Of a stretch of 64,000 nt of DNA, positions 17,006-26,822 are shown piece by piece; the first letter of the stretch is position 1; each line of letters begins with the position of its first letter. Origin of the DNA: Anaerolineae bacterium. GTDB lineage: Bacteria; Chloroflexota; Anaerolineae; Aggregatilineales; Phototrophicaceae. Below the pieces are notes generated by a model, which saw only the letters and a program-made list of their open reading frames with translations, was not told the origin of the DNA and ran no database searches. The DNA is taken from assembly GCA_022820665.1 (NCBI GenBank), contig JAJEFB010000031.1, positions 124,001 through 188,000 on the forward strand, given 5' to 3'. Position numbers and translations under genes: made by a program.

Positions 17006-17752
17006 TTACATAACCATTCCGCCGTCAACGATTAGCGTTTGGCCGGTGATATATGAGGCGTCGGAAGAAGCCAGGAACGCGACCGTCTTGGCAATATCTT
17101 GGGGATTGCCCATTCTGCCCAGCGGAATTGCTTCGATGGCTCTCGCTCGGAGTTCGTCACTCAAATCGGCGGTCATATCCGTTTCCACGAAGCCCGGCGC
17201 GACCGCGTTGACACGGATGCCGCGCCCGGCTAGTTCCTTCGCCAATGACTTTGTGATGCCGACCAAGCCCGCTTTGCTGGCTGCGTAGTTGCTTTGGCCT
17301 GCGTTACCGGCAATGCCCACCACGCTGGTAATATTGATGATGGTCCCGCTGCGCGCCCGCATCATGCTGCGAGCGGCTTCCCGACAACATAACCAGGCGC
17401 TGCGCAGATTGGTTGAGACGACGTCGTCAAAGTCCTTTGGCTTCAACCTCATGATCACATTGTCCTCTGTGATTCCGGCATTGTTCACCAAAATATCGAT
17501 GCGCGCGCGCTTCGCCAGCAAAGCTTTGAACAGCGCCTGTACTTGCTCGGCGCTGCTGACATCGGCTTGCACGGCTTCCGCCGCGCCGCCGGCTGCGATT
17601 ATTTCCCCGACCAGGTCTTCAGCCGCGGTCGCGCTTCGGTTGAAATTCACCGCCACAAGCGCGCCACGAGAAGCAAGTTCAAGGCATATCGCGCGGCCGA
17701 TACCGCGGCTCCCGCCAGTAACAAGCGCGACCTGGCCCTCAAAATCGGACAT
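17006..17752 (-). CDS. fabG: 3-oxoacyl-[acyl-carrier-protein] reductase
   Basis: A 248-residue short-chain dehydrogenase. NADP loop [18 protein letters not shown], catalytic Ser in [23 protein letters not shown] followed by the YxxxK pair, and the C-terminal [14 protein letters not shown] are all visible, matching FabG closely. It reduces beta-ketoacyl-ACP in fatty acid elongation. It is separated from fabD, which lies at the far end of the window, so there is no fab operon here. Confidence 0.93.
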   Translation of the reverse strand: MSDFEGQVALVTGGSRGIGRAICLELASRGALVAVNFNRSATAAEDLVGEIIAAGGAAEAVQADVSSAEQVQALFKALLAKRARIDILVNNAGITEDNVIMRLKPKDFDDVVSTNLRSAWLCCREAARSMMRARSGTIINITSVVGIAGNAGQSNYAASKAGLVGITKSLAKELAGRGIRVNAVAPGFVETDMTADLSDELRARAIEAIPLGRMGNPQDIAKTVAFLASSDASYITGQTLIVDGGMVM

Positions 17753-17816
17753 TGATACTCTCCCGCTCTTTGCAATCCTGAATAGCCGAAACTATAACCT
17801 TTGGCGGAAATTGCGG

Positions 17817-19376
17817 CTAGGGTGTACCGCCGACCCAGCCCAACAGTTCCATCTGCCCTCTGAGAGCAGCCGTCATATTGACGCTGCCGAAGCCATTATA
17901 GTTGGCTACGTAGACATCGTTTCTGCCGTCGACGCGGGGGTTCACGCCGCTGAATGCAATATGCTGGCTGTCTGGCGAGAATATCGGGTCGCACATGCTG
18001 GGCGGCGGGCTGCCGGTCGCGATATTGCGGTACGTCCCCGCTTTGACACGCACGCCGTAAGGGCATTGCCCCGCGGTCCCGCCGATGGCGATTCGTTGCC
18101 CGTCCGGGGACCAGGCCGCGGACATGCCGAAACGTGGAAAGTCCAGTTCAGAATCTTGTCGCAGGATCGCGCCGTCGGCAGCCATAAGCAGCAATTGGTT
18201 TGTCTTGTCAGCAACTTGCAAAAGCACCGTTTGACCATCTGGAGACCAGGCTTCGGACAAGTAGCTGGCGCTGGCGCTTCCGTCAATGGGTCGTACCGCG
18301 GTTACGTCGCCTGTCACGATGTTGGCTCGCCATATTCGCCGCCGCGGATCCAGCAAGTCGAGCGGATTCCCGCTGGCGAAAGCCAGAAACCGCTCATTGA
18401 TCCAATAGGGCGGCTCCGAAACATAAATGTCGCTAATCTTCGTTATCTTGCTGGTTTCAAGCTCCAGTACATAGACGTTGCCTTCGGTTGGCGGCGGCAT
18501 CGTCGCGGCATCACAGGCATTTTCTTCGCCCGGTATCCAACTGGGACAATCGGCGCGATCGGAAACAAATGCGATGTAACGACCGTCGGGGGACCAGCGC
18601 GGCCACAAGTCATATGAACCGAGGTCTGTGATGTTGCGGCGTCCGGATCCATCTTTGGCGTACAAGAAAATGTCAATATCGTAACCGGTAGTCACAGACA
18701 CTGCCAGTTGGCTGCCATCTGGCGACCAGTCCGGCTCAATATAGAATCCACGCTGCACCAAGGGACTGTCACCGGGCAGCACTCTGGCCGCGAATCCGGT
18801 TGAGAGATCAAGAATATAGAGGCCATTGCTGCGCCGCTGGTCATCTCTCTTGACAAATGCCAGAGCGTTGCCGGGCGTTGCCGGGAAAACCTCCAGGCGG
18901 GTATTGGAAGCCAGTTCCAAAATAGGGATGCGCGCGCCCGGGTTGCTTGGCGGCGCCAGATAGAGCGTTTGAATGCCGGTATTTGGCTGCGCAGTCGCAA
19001 TGTTGGCAATGGTCTGTTGATTGTTGGTGTTGAGAAAGACCACCATGGGATTGGATATGCCGTCCTTGACGTTGTCTGGAATATCGGCAAGGACCCAGTT
19101 GTCGAAGACAAATCCGATGGCTGGGTAGGGCGTGATAGTGGGGGTCGGGGATGGCGTAAAGGTATGGGTCGCGGTGAAGGTAGCTGTTGCGGTGGGCGTC
19201 AGGCTTGGGAGGGCTGTATTTGTCAAGGTCGGCGTCGGGGTCGCGGTATCGGTAGGCGCAGGGGTGGCTGTCGGTCGGGATGTCGCTGTCGCGCTCGGCG
19301 TTGGCGTAGGCTGGCTAAGAGCGCTGCAGGCGCCGAGCAAAATGGCGAAGAAGGCGCTGACGAAGCAGGATCGCAT
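17817..19376 (-). CDS. Lipoprotein with Thr/Pro-rich linker and TolB-like beta-propeller
   Basis: A 519-residue secreted lipoprotein. The signal peptide ends in the lipobox LLGAC (Cys 17). Residues about 22-85 are a Thr/Pro/Ala low-complexity linker of TPTPT-type repeats, common on Chloroflexota surface proteins. The rest contains at least five PD40/WD40-like blades (WSPDGSQLAVS, WSPDGRYIAFVSDR, WSPDGQTVLLQ, WSPDGQRIAIGG, FSPDSQHIAFSG), as in TolB and dipeptidyl-peptidase propellers. No catalytic domain is attached. A binding or scaffold role at the cell surface is inferred; the ligand is unknown. Confidence 0.85.
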   Translation of the reverse strand: MRSCFVSAFFAILLGACSALSQPTPTPSATATSRPTATPAPTDTATPTPTLTNTALPSLTPTATATFTATHTFTPSPTPTITPYPAIGFVFDNWVLADIPDNVKDGISNPMVVFLNTNNQQTIANIATAQPNTGIQTLYLAPPSNPGARIPILELASNTRLEVFPATPGNALAFVKRDDQRRSNGLYILDLSTGFAARVLPGDSPLVQRGFYIEPDWSPDGSQLAVSVTTGYDIDIFLYAKDGSGRRNITDLGSYDLWPRWSPDGRYIAFVSDRADCPSWIPGEENACDAATMPPPTEGNVYVLELETSKITKISDIYVSEPPYWINERFLAFASGNPLDLLDPRRRIWRANIVTGDVTAVRPIDGSASASYLSEAWSPDGQTVLLQVADKTNQLLLMAADGAILRQDSELDFPRFGMSAAWSPDGQRIAIGGTAGQCPYGVRVKAGTYRNIATGSPPPSMCDPIFSPDSQHIAFSGVNPRVDGRNDVYVANYNGFGSVNMTAALRGQMELLGWVGGTP

Positions 19377-19518
19377 AGTGTACCTATACGGCGGATATTG
19401 CTCCTACCTTACCATAGCTCCTGCCTAGCTATTCAATTCTACAGGTTCGATTGACCTACGCTTGCTCCACTGTTGCCGAGAGCAGGACCGTCAGCGCGTG
19501 GATTTTGGCAAGCGGCGG

Positions 19519-21945
19519 TTATTCGCCTTCAGGATTGTCGCCTTGCCGTTTCTCGGCGTCGAGATCGCGTTGCCGCCGCGGCGGCGGGTCGCGCAAAATC
19601 AGGTCGAGCGCCTCTTGTATGTTTTCGACGAATACCACCGAAACATCCTTCTTGACGGCTTTGGAAAGATCGCGCAGGTCTTTTCGATTGTCATTGGGCA
19701 AAATGATCTGCGGGACATTGCGCCGGCGCGCAGCCAGCACTTTTTCCACGACGCCGCCGACTGGCAAGACGTGTCCGCGAAGCGTGATTTCCCCGGTCAT
19801 CGCGTAGTCGCTGCGAACCCGAGTTTCGCTAAAGGCGGAAACCAAAGCTGCCGCCAGCGTTATTCCGGCAGAGGGACCGTCCTTTTGTACGGCGCCTTCG
19901 GGCATGTGGATATGGATATCGTAATTGTCAAAATCATCGGCGGGCAAATCAAAGTCTTGGGCGCGGGAGCGCAAGTAGCTAAGCGCGATATGCGCCGATT
20001 CTTGCAGGACATCGCCCAGCTGTCCGGTCAACATCAGGTTGCCCTTGCCCGGTACCAATGAAACCTCGATTGTTTGAATGTCGCCCCCGTTTGGCGTCCA
20101 CACCAAGCCGCTGACAATGCCTATACCATCGGCGCGATTGACGCGCGAATCCAGTACTTGCGGGGGACCCAGATACTTCTCTACGATCGTCGGGCTCATG
20201 CGCCGGGGATGAACCCGGTCCGAGGCTGTCTGGCGCGCGATCTTCCGACAGATCTTGGCGATTTCCCGTTCGAGATTACGAACGCCGCTCTCGTACGTGA
20301 AATGCCGGATAATGTGCTGCAAGGAGGCTTTGGAGAAACTGACGCCGACGGATGATATGCCGTTGACTTCCAACTGTTTCGGGATCAAAAAGCGCCGCGC
20401 GATCTCGATTTTCTCTTCCTCGGAGTACCCTTTGAACTCAATGACCTCGAGTCTGTCTTCCAAAGCTTCGGGAATGCCATAGAGATCGTTGGCTGTGGTG
20501 ATAAACGTGACTTTCGACAGATCATACGGGACTTCGAGATAATGGTCGACGAAATGTTGGTTCTGTTCCGGGTCCAGGACTTCCAGTAGGGCGGATGCCG
20601 GGTCGCCGCGGAAGTCCGAACTCATCTTGTCGATCTCGTCGAGCATGAACACGGGGTTAACCGTCTCCGCGCGCTCCATTTGCTGCAGAATGCGCCCCGG
20701 CATCGAACCGATATAGGTCCTGCGGTGCCCGCGGATTTCCGCCTCATCTCGTATGCCGCCGAGGCTGATGCGAAGAAACTTGCATCCCAGGGCATCGGCG
20801 ATACTTTTGCCAAGGGATGTCTTGCCGACGCCTGGCGGTCCCACAAAGCAGAGAATGGGACTTTTCATTTTGTCCCGCGCCAGTTTTCTCACGGCGATAT
20901 GTTCGATGATGCGCGTCTTGACCTTTTTCAGCCCATAGTGGGCGCCGTCGAGAATGTCTTCCGCATGCTGCAAATCCAGGTTTTCTTCGCTCGTGATATG
21001 CCAGGGCAAGGTCAACAGCCGGTCCAGGTAAGTGTGAATGACGCCGGATTCTGGCGACATCGGCGGAACGACGCCAAGACGAGACAGTTCTTTCATCGCC
21101 TTTTCTTGGATGTCTTCCGGCAGATTCGCGTCTTGAATCTTTTCAGCGAGTTCTCCCATCTCCTGCTGGAAGATGTCCCCATCGCCCAATTCTTGTTGGA
21201 TAACGCGCATTTGCTCGCGCAGATACATCTCGCGTTGGTTGGCGGCAATCTCGTCTTGAAGGCGGCTATGAACTTCCTCATGGAGCTGGCTGTCTTGAAG
21301 ATCAGCGCTGACGGCGGCAGATAGTTGTTCCAGGCGCCGCTCTACGTCGCATTCTTCCAAGAGCGACTGCAACTGCTCCGGTTCCAGCGGCATGACAGCC
21401 GCCAGCGCGTCGCAGAGCTGACTCGGTTCTTTGACGGCGAGGATATACTTGATCACACTGTCCGGCATGGACTCCAAGAATTGGCTGGAAACTTTGAAAA
21501 GTTCCAGGAGCGACATGCAAAGCGATTCGACGCGCTCAGATTCCTTGAGCTGGTCTTCGACCGTGATGGCGCGCGCGACGGGGAAGGGCGCCGCCGGTTC
21601 AATATCCGTAATCTGGACGCGGCGCCTGCCCTGTACGAGCACGTGGATGTTTTCGCCGTAGGCGTCGGATAGTTGACCTGGCGCGATTTCTGTTCCGATC
21701 TTGTGGACATGCGTCTGCCCGCCATTTAGCAGGTGTCGCAGTTTGACCACGATGAGGGTTTGCTTATGCTCTTTGGCATAGCTGACTGCCTGAAAATTGG
21801 CCTCTGTGGTGATCGGCACGAGGCTCAGCACTTGTGGAAAAACGACCCGGTCATCCAGCACGAGCAGCGGCAGTTGAAAGATGCCATCGCTGTTTGGCTC
21901 TGCGCTCTTTATCGCGTTGAAATTTCTATTCTGCTTCGGGTTCAA
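19519..21945 (-). CDS. lon: ATP-dependent protease Lon
   Basis: An 808-residue LonA protease. An N-terminal substrate domain (about 20-220) and a coiled coil precede the AAA+ module with Walker A GPPGVGKTSLGKS and Walker B VFMLDEIDKM. The C-terminal serine-lysine protease has DGPSAGIT (catalytic Ser) and GGVVEKVLAA (catalytic Lys). It degrades misfolded and regulatory proteins in the cytoplasm. No heat-shock CIRCE-type element was found upstream. Confidence 0.96.
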   Translation of the reverse strand: MNPKQNRNFNAIKSAEPNSDGIFQLPLLVLDDRVVFPQVLSLVPITTEANFQAVSYAKEHKQTLIVVKLRHLLNGGQTHVHKIGTEIAPGQLSDAYGENIHVLVQGRRRVQITDIEPAAPFPVARAITVEDQLKESERVESLCMSLLELFKVSSQFLESMPDSVIKYILAVKEPSQLCDALAAVMPLEPEQLQSLLEECDVERRLEQLSAAVSADLQDSQLHEEVHSRLQDEIAANQREMYLREQMRVIQQELGDGDIFQQEMGELAEKIQDANLPEDIQEKAMKELSRLGVVPPMSPESGVIHTYLDRLLTLPWHITSEENLDLQHAEDILDGAHYGLKKVKTRIIEHIAVRKLARDKMKSPILCFVGPPGVGKTSLGKSIADALGCKFLRISLGGIRDEAEIRGHRRTYIGSMPGRILQQMERAETVNPVFMLDEIDKMSSDFRGDPASALLEVLDPEQNQHFVDHYLEVPYDLSKVTFITTANDLYGIPEALEDRLEVIEFKGYSEEEKIEIARRFLIPKQLEVNGISSVGVSFSKASLQHIIRHFTYESGVRNLEREIAKICRKIARQTASDRVHPRRMSPTIVEKYLGPPQVLDSRVNRADGIGIVSGLVWTPNGGDIQTIEVSLVPGKGNLMLTGQLGDVLQESAHIALSYLRSRAQDFDLPADDFDNYDIHIHMPEGAVQKDGPSAGITLAAALVSAFSETRVRSDYAMTGEITLRGHVLPVGGVVEKVLAARRRNVPQIILPNDNRKDLRDLSKAVKKDVSVVFVENIQEALDLILRDPPPRRQRDLDAEKRQGDNPEGE

Positions 21946-22087
21946 GGAATTCTCTCTAGTCTTGTGTACCAGTTCCAGTGCCAGGAAGGAAAGTTTAGCC
22001 CAATCGTACCGTTGATGTAAAGTATCGGGTCTTGTCGCTATGAGACTGGATCGCTAGACTTGCCATGCTCTGGCAAATACTGAGAAT

Positions 22088-23509
22088 GTGGAGTCCATGC
22101 GCGTCCATTCTGGATTGCTGATTCTAGCGGCTGTATTCGGCGCGGCGATTGTGCTAGCTGTGGGAAGTCTTCTGCTTTCGCCACCGCTACCGCTGATCAT
22201 GTATGCTGGATTCGATCGAGACTCCATTAGTCCCGACGCCGATGGCGAAAACGATATTGCCGTATTTGAATACCGTTTGTCGCGGCCCGCAACGGTCGAC
22301 ATATCTTTGACGAAAGACGGCGACAAGACCTTTTTCTTCCGCAGGGGGCAAGCCCGCGAAGCGGAAGAGTACAGCGTTCTTTTCAGCGGTATCGTGGATG
22401 GATTTCTGCTGGATGGAGAAACTGTCATCGGGCATGTTGAACGGCGCTTGTTGCCGCAAGGCACTTACACCTGGGAGCTCAATGCGCGGACCGAGTCCGG
22501 CGAAGACATGAATGCCGGCGGCCGCCTGGTCATCCAGCCGGGCGATTTTCCCTTGCCGGTCATGTCCACGTTTACCGTATCGCCGTCGATATTTTCGCCA
22601 AACCAGGATGGCGTGGATGATCGCGTGCAGATCAACATATATCTGGAGACGGATGTCAAGAGCCTGGACGTATACCTTGTTGACTCGGCCGGTGTCAGGA
22701 TTCCAATTTCCGCTCGCGTAGAAGAGCGCAATTACGGCGAAGCGGGCAGGCACCGCTTCGACTATGAAGGGGGGATTGACTTGGGCGTTGATCCGCCCCC
22801 TGACGGCAGCTATCAGGTCTTGGCGCTGGCGCAGGATGCTGTCGGTCAACGCATTCGACAGGAGACCCGCTTGACGATTGAGACCGGTGGGAAACCCTAT
22901 GCGGAGATCTCGCCTCAAGCGATCGGCGTGGACGTTGCTTTTGACGTGCAGCCCTATGAGGATCGGTATTTCACATCACGCGGATATGCCGGTGATCTGT
23001 TGCAAGAGCCGCAAGATAGCGAGTCGCTGGCCTATTCACAACAGATCACGATTCCCAAGGGCGAACTGTTGGTATTTCGATTGACTGTAGAAAACTACGG
23101 CGATGTGCCTATTCGAACCTCCGGTCCGCCGCCCGGCACCGTTTACCAGCAAGAACAGCAGGCGGCGACCTTGGGCATGTTTGACGAGTCGGGCGCATGG
23201 AGAATAGGCATACAATGTTCCACATCGCAGGCTAGCTATCCTTATCGCTGGGCTATCGCCGCGGCTGACAAATTAGTTGAGGTCCTTGACGAGGCCAGTG
23301 GCAACATGTATTCATACCTGCCATCAAAGGAGCGGGCGGTGGTCTGGGGCGCGATCCGCATGACGACCATTGAAGCGCGTAATCCGCAGAACTGCTGGGC
23401 GGGCTTGATTCACGAAGACGTAGCGATCAGCCTGCGCAACAATCACGTCGGCGTGCGTTCGATCATGATGGTTGACCCGGGCGAATCCGCCGATGATTTA
23501 GATGGATAG
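22088..23509 (+). CDS. Membrane-anchored extracellular protein with FlgD/Ig-like repeats
   Basis: A 473-residue protein of unknown function. One N-terminal hydrophobic helix (about residues 10-32) acts as a signal anchor. Two related beta-rich segments begin with SPDADGENDIAVFEYRLS and SPNQDGVDDRVQINIYLE, the calcium-binding-like opening of FlgD-type and bacterial Ig-like modules that end in GTYTWELNA or DGSYQVLALA. The C-terminal ~200 residues match nothing I recognise. GTG 22088 is the farthest start; ATG 22097 is equally possible. It directly precedes two glycosyltransferases on the same strand and may belong to an envelope operon with them. Confidence 0.75.
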   Translation: MESMRVHSGLLILAAVFGAAIVLAVGSLLLSPPLPLIMYAGFDRDSISPDADGENDIAVFEYRLSRPATVDISLTKDGDKTFFFRRGQAREAEEYSVLFSGIVDGFLLDGETVIGHVERRLLPQGTYTWELNARTESGEDMNAGGRLVIQPGDFPLPVMSTFTVSPSIFSPNQDGVDDRVQINIYLETDVKSLDVYLVDSAGVRIPISARVEERNYGEAGRHRFDYEGGIDLGVDPPPDGSYQVLALAQDAVGQRIRQETRLTIETGGKPYAEISPQAIGVDVAFDVQPYEDRYFTSRGYAGDLLQEPQDSESLAYSQQITIPKGELLVFRLTVENYGDVPIRTSGPPPGTVYQQEQQAATLGMFDESGAWRIGIQCSTSQASYPYRWAIAAADKLVEVLDEASGNMYSYLPSKERAVVWGAIRMTTIEARNPQNCWAGLIHEDVAISLRNNHVGVRSIMMVDPGESADDLDG

Positions 23510-23533
23510 CAGCTCGGGCCAGGCGAAGTAACG

Positions 23534-24463
23534 GTGGATCTGGCAGTCATCATCGTCACCTGGAACAACGAGGCAGTCATCGCCGATGCGCTGGGCAGCC
23601 TTCAGGATGATCTGTCGACTTATTCGATGCGCTACGAAATTCGGGTTGTTGATTGCGCATCGACTGACGCGACAGTCGATGTGATCCGACGGGATTTCCC
23701 GGCCGTGATTTTGACGACCTGCGATGAAAACATAGGTTTCGGACGCGCCAATAATCTCGCGATGCGAGCGATCGGATTCGAAGGGCAGGGCAGAGAGAGG
23801 GATTTGCCGGGCGCGGTCTACCTTTTGAACCCGGACACTGTGACTCATACGGGCGCTACCAAAGCGCTATTCGATGCGCTATTCGCCGATGCTGGCAACG
23901 GCGTCGTTGGCGCGCGACTCAGTTTCGCTGACGGCAGCTTCCAGCATAGCGCTTTTCGCTTTCCTGATTTACGACAGATCTGGACGGAACTGTATCCAAC
24001 CCCGAGCCGCTGGATCGAAGGCTCGTTTAATGGGCGCTACCCAAGATCGAGCTATGACGCTTCCGAGCCCTTTGAAGTGGATTTCGCCTTGGGCGCTACC
24101 ATGATGTTGAGGCGCGAGGTCTTGCAGGAAGTCGGTCTCTTTGACGAACAATTTTTCATTTACTGTGAAGAGGTCGACTGGCAATGGCGCATACGCGAAC
24201 ATGGCTGGCGCATTTTCTGCGTCCCGCAAGCTCGCATCACGCATCTTGGCGGGGGAAGTTCGTCGCAAGCGCGTCCTGCGAGCCTTTTCAACCTGTGGAA
24301 GAGTCGCTTACAACTTTATGACAAGCATTACTCGCCCTGGAAACGCTGGATGGCTCGAAAGCTTGTCGCATATGGCATGGCGCGGCGGATGTCAATGATT
24401 CCCTCCTGCGAAAGTGAGTTGATCGACGCCTGCCGGAACATTATTGAACTGGCGCGCTCATGA
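23534..24463 (+). CDS. GT2-family glycosyltransferase (rhamnosyltransferase-like)
   Basis: A 309-residue cytosolic GT-A glycosyltransferase with a GTG start. It opens with DLAVIIVTWNNEAVI, then NIGFGRANNLAMRAI, the metal region LLNPDT, and later EEVDWQWRIREHGWRI as the acceptor/base region. The pattern is that of WbbL-like rhamnosyl or dTDP-sugar transferases. It transfers a sugar onto a lipid-linked glycan; donor and acceptor are unknown. The stop overlaps the next start by four bases. Confidence 0.88.
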   Translation: MDLAVIIVTWNNEAVIADALGSLQDDLSTYSMRYEIRVVDCASTDATVDVIRRDFPAVILTTCDENIGFGRANNLAMRAIGFEGQGRERDLPGAVYLLNPDTVTHTGATKALFDALFADAGNGVVGARLSFADGSFQHSAFRFPDLRQIWTELYPTPSRWIEGSFNGRYPRSSYDASEPFEVDFALGATMMLRREVLQEVGLFDEQFFIYCEEVDWQWRIREHGWRIFCVPQARITHLGGGSSSQARPASLFNLWKSRLQLYDKHYSPWKRWMARKLVAYGMARRMSMIPSCESELIDACRNIIELARS

Positions 24464-25221
24464 CGCAACTGACAGCCATCGTCTTGACTTATAATGAGGA
24501 CGAGCAAATAGGAGCTTGCGTCGAAACGTTGCGATTCGCCGACAGAATCCTGATCTTTGATTCCTATAGCAGCGACGATACCGTTGTCATTGCGCGGCGT
24601 TCTGGTGCCGAAGTCTTGCAGCACAGTTTTGTCAATTACGCTGATCAACGTAACGCGGCGCTTGACGCCGTGGAAGGGGAGAGCGAATGGGTCCTCTTTG
24701 TCGATGCGGATGAACGCATCAGCGTTGACCTGGCTGCCGAAATACAACGCAAGCTGTCATATTCTGAATTCGCCGCTTGGAAGCTGCCACGCCACAATTA
24801 CATCTTTGGCAAATTGACCAGAGGGGCGGGCTGGTATCCGGACTATCAAACGCGACTGCTGCGATTGGGTCAGGCGCGCTATGACCCGCAGCGGCAAGTC
24901 CATGAGGTGGTGATGCTCGATGGGCCGCTCGGCACGATGGACAACCCCATTGTTCACTACAATTATCAGGATGTCGCTCACTTCAAGGAGAAGCAGGAGC
25001 GATACTTGCGCTACGACGCGCGGATGCTTTTCGATGAGGGAACAGTGCCAAAGTTCCGGAACTTTATCTTGCAGCCGCTACGTCAGTTCCATTTACGTTA
25101 CGTTACGCTCAAGGGCTATCGGGACCACTGGCACGGCTTGAGGCTATCCCTGTTCATGGCTTGGTACGAATACCGAAAATATCGTCGCCTGGCGGAATTG
25201 CATTCATCGCAAGGACCCTAG
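24460..25221 (+). CDS. GT2-family glycosyltransferase (WaaE/KdtX-like)
   Basis: A 253-residue GT-A enzyme resembling the LPS-core beta-1,4-glucosyltransferase WaaE: LTAIVLTYNEDEQI, IFDSYSSDDT, FVNYADQRNAALD, WVLFVDADERIS and HNYIFGKLTRGAGWYPDYQTRL. It is translationally coupled to the preceding GT2 (ATGA overlap). Chloroflexota generally lack LPS, so the acceptor is likely another envelope glycan; that is inference. Confidence 0.87.
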   Translation: MTQLTAIVLTYNEDEQIGACVETLRFADRILIFDSYSSDDTVVIARRSGAEVLQHSFVNYADQRNAALDAVEGESEWVLFVDADERISVDLAAEIQRKLSYSEFAAWKLPRHNYIFGKLTRGAGWYPDYQTRLLRLGQARYDPQRQVHEVVMLDGPLGTMDNPIVHYNYQDVAHFKEKQERYLRYDARMLFDEGTVPKFRNFILQPLRQFHLRYVTLKGYRDHWHGLRLSLFMAWYEYRKYRRLAELHSSQGP

Positions 25222-25243
25222 AGCGCCGTCAACGACGGTCCCG

Positions 25244-25843
25244 CTACTGTGTCACGAGTATCCCGTATCCGCCGTTGTCGCGGCGATACACGACGTTGAT
25301 CTGCTCGGAATCCGCATTCATGAACATATAGAAGTTGTGGTCGAGCAATTCCAGTTGTTCGATCGCTTCCTCTTCAGTCATTGGGATCATTTCCAGCGCC
25401 TTGCGCCGGAGGATTTCTGTTGGCGCCACAATGTCTTCGGCATCAACGGACTCGTATTGCGGCACATCTTCGGCGACATCAAGTTCGGCAATGGTGGCTC
25501 GGTACTTGTCTCGTATGCGCTGGTTCTTGGCTTTGCGCTTGCTCTTAAAACGGTCAATTTGCCGATGAAGCTTGTCTACGGCTTTGTTGATTGCGAAGCG
25601 AATTGTATCGCGGTTTTCGATGTTCATTTTCTCTTCCGCCCGCAATATTGCGCCGCGCGCGTGTTGCACTGTGATTTGCGCAATTGCCAGATCAGCGCCA
25701 CGATGCGTGCGGATGATTGACAGGTCTACGCCGACATGCGCGATATTCGGCAGGTAGCGATCCAGTTTGTCAATCTTTGACCGCGCATAGCTATCAAGCG
25801 ACTCTGTGATTTTGATGCCGTCTCCGTGAATGCTGACATCCAT
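25244..25843 (-). CDS. hpf: Ribosome hibernation promoting factor, long form
   Basis: Binds stationary-phase ribosomes and, as the long form, dimerises them to 100S. The N-terminal S30AE domain covers about residues 1-100 (DVSIHGDGIKITESLDSYA, DLAIAQITVQHARG). The C-terminal dimerisation domain ends with EEAIEQLELLDHNFYMFMN and INVVYRRDNGGYGIL. The start at ATG 25843 has an excellent GAGGAGGTTGACA site; frames further upstream are spurious. About 199 residues, the normal length. Confidence 0.95.
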   Translation of the reverse strand: MDVSIHGDGIKITESLDSYARSKIDKLDRYLPNIAHVGVDLSIIRTHRGADLAIAQITVQHARGAILRAEEKMNIENRDTIRFAINKAVDKLHRQIDRFKSKRKAKNQRIRDKYRATIAELDVAEDVPQYESVDAEDIVAPTEILRRKALEMIPMTEEEAIEQLELLDHNFYMFMNADSEQINVVYRRDNGGYGILVTQ

Positions 25844-25956
25844 TGTCAACCTCCTCGATCTTCGATAAATGAGCCAAGTATTCGGCATTTGCGGGCATGC
25901 TGTCAAATGCGCCTGGCTTTTCGCTCGAAATCACCGGTCACAATTGATGCGCCTGG

Positions 25957-26637
25957 TCAAGCGCGCCCAACCGTGAGCCCGTATACCGCCCTTGCCCCTG
26001 CCCGCTTCAAGGCTCGCGCGCACTCATTCAAGGTAGAACCGGTGGTTACAACGTCATCGATCAGTAGTATGGCGAGTCCCTTGACCGCGTCCGACGCCTC
26101 AAAGGCATTCCTAACATTTGCCATCCGCTGCTCGCCGCTCAGGCGCGCTTGTTGGTCCGTTTCGCGTATGCGGCGCATAAAATCGCTTCGGCAGGGAATA
26201 CCGCAATCTTTGCTCATGCGGGCGCCGAGCATCTCGGACTGATTGTATCCGCGTTCACCCAATCGCTTTTCCGCGAGCGGCACCGGAATGATCAGGTCAA
26301 TGGACCAATGAGTCTGCTCGTACGTCCGCTGCAGGCGTTCCGCCAAGTGCTTGTCCAAACCCGTGACGCCATCATATTTGAAGGACCTAATGGCGTTCTC
26401 CAGTATGCCATCGTAGATCCCGGTTGAGGCCAGTCCCTTCAGGGCTTCGCCTGATACAATTCGCGATTCTAGCGGAAAACGCAGCAGTTCCTTCAGGCAA
26501 CCGGCGCAAAAATGATAATCGACGCGGCCGCAACTGCAAACAGGCGGGAAGATCAGGTCAATAAGCCAGTTACCAAACTGCGACAGCCAAGATCTGCCGG
26601 TGTCTGGCCGAATCAAGCCAGATTCGAGATGCGACAC
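25957..26637 (-). CDS. comF: ComF-family phosphoribosyltransferase-like protein
   Basis: A 226-residue protein with an N-terminal zinc finger (CSCGRVDYHFCAGC, about residues 34-47) and a C-terminal PRTase fold with the PRPP loop LLIDDVVTTGSTLNEC. ComF/GntX proteins are linked to DNA uptake, but many non-competent bacteria carry them and the exact activity is not settled. YifB/ComM is also in this window, away from it. Confidence 0.9.
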   Translation of the reverse strand: MSHLESGLIRPDTGRSWLSQFGNWLIDLIFPPVCSCGRVDYHFCAGCLKELLRFPLESRIVSGEALKGLASTGIYDGILENAIRSFKYDGVTGLDKHLAERLQRTYEQTHWSIDLIIPVPLAEKRLGERGYNQSEMLGARMSKDCGIPCRSDFMRRIRETDQQARLSGEQRMANVRNAFEASDAVKGLAILLIDDVVTTGSTLNECARALKRAGARAVYGLTVGRA

Positions 26638-26822
26638 CTGAACACTCCCCTACATGCCACTTAGAAAATACCTACGATATACTCAAGTCAATTGTAACAT
26701 AAACGCATGAGGAAAATGCGGCAGCAATCAAGTCCCGGAAGCGGCAGAGCCAGATATCGTCGACGTCAAGCCTATTGGCGCAGTGATCGTGGTATAGTTA
26801 AGTGCGAAACAGTGACTCTGTC

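Noticed and set aside
17289..18617. 442-codon open frame on the plus strand
   Set aside because: It runs antisense through fabG and the propeller lipoprotein, both clear genes with intact motifs; its translation is Arg/Ala-rich without any family pattern.
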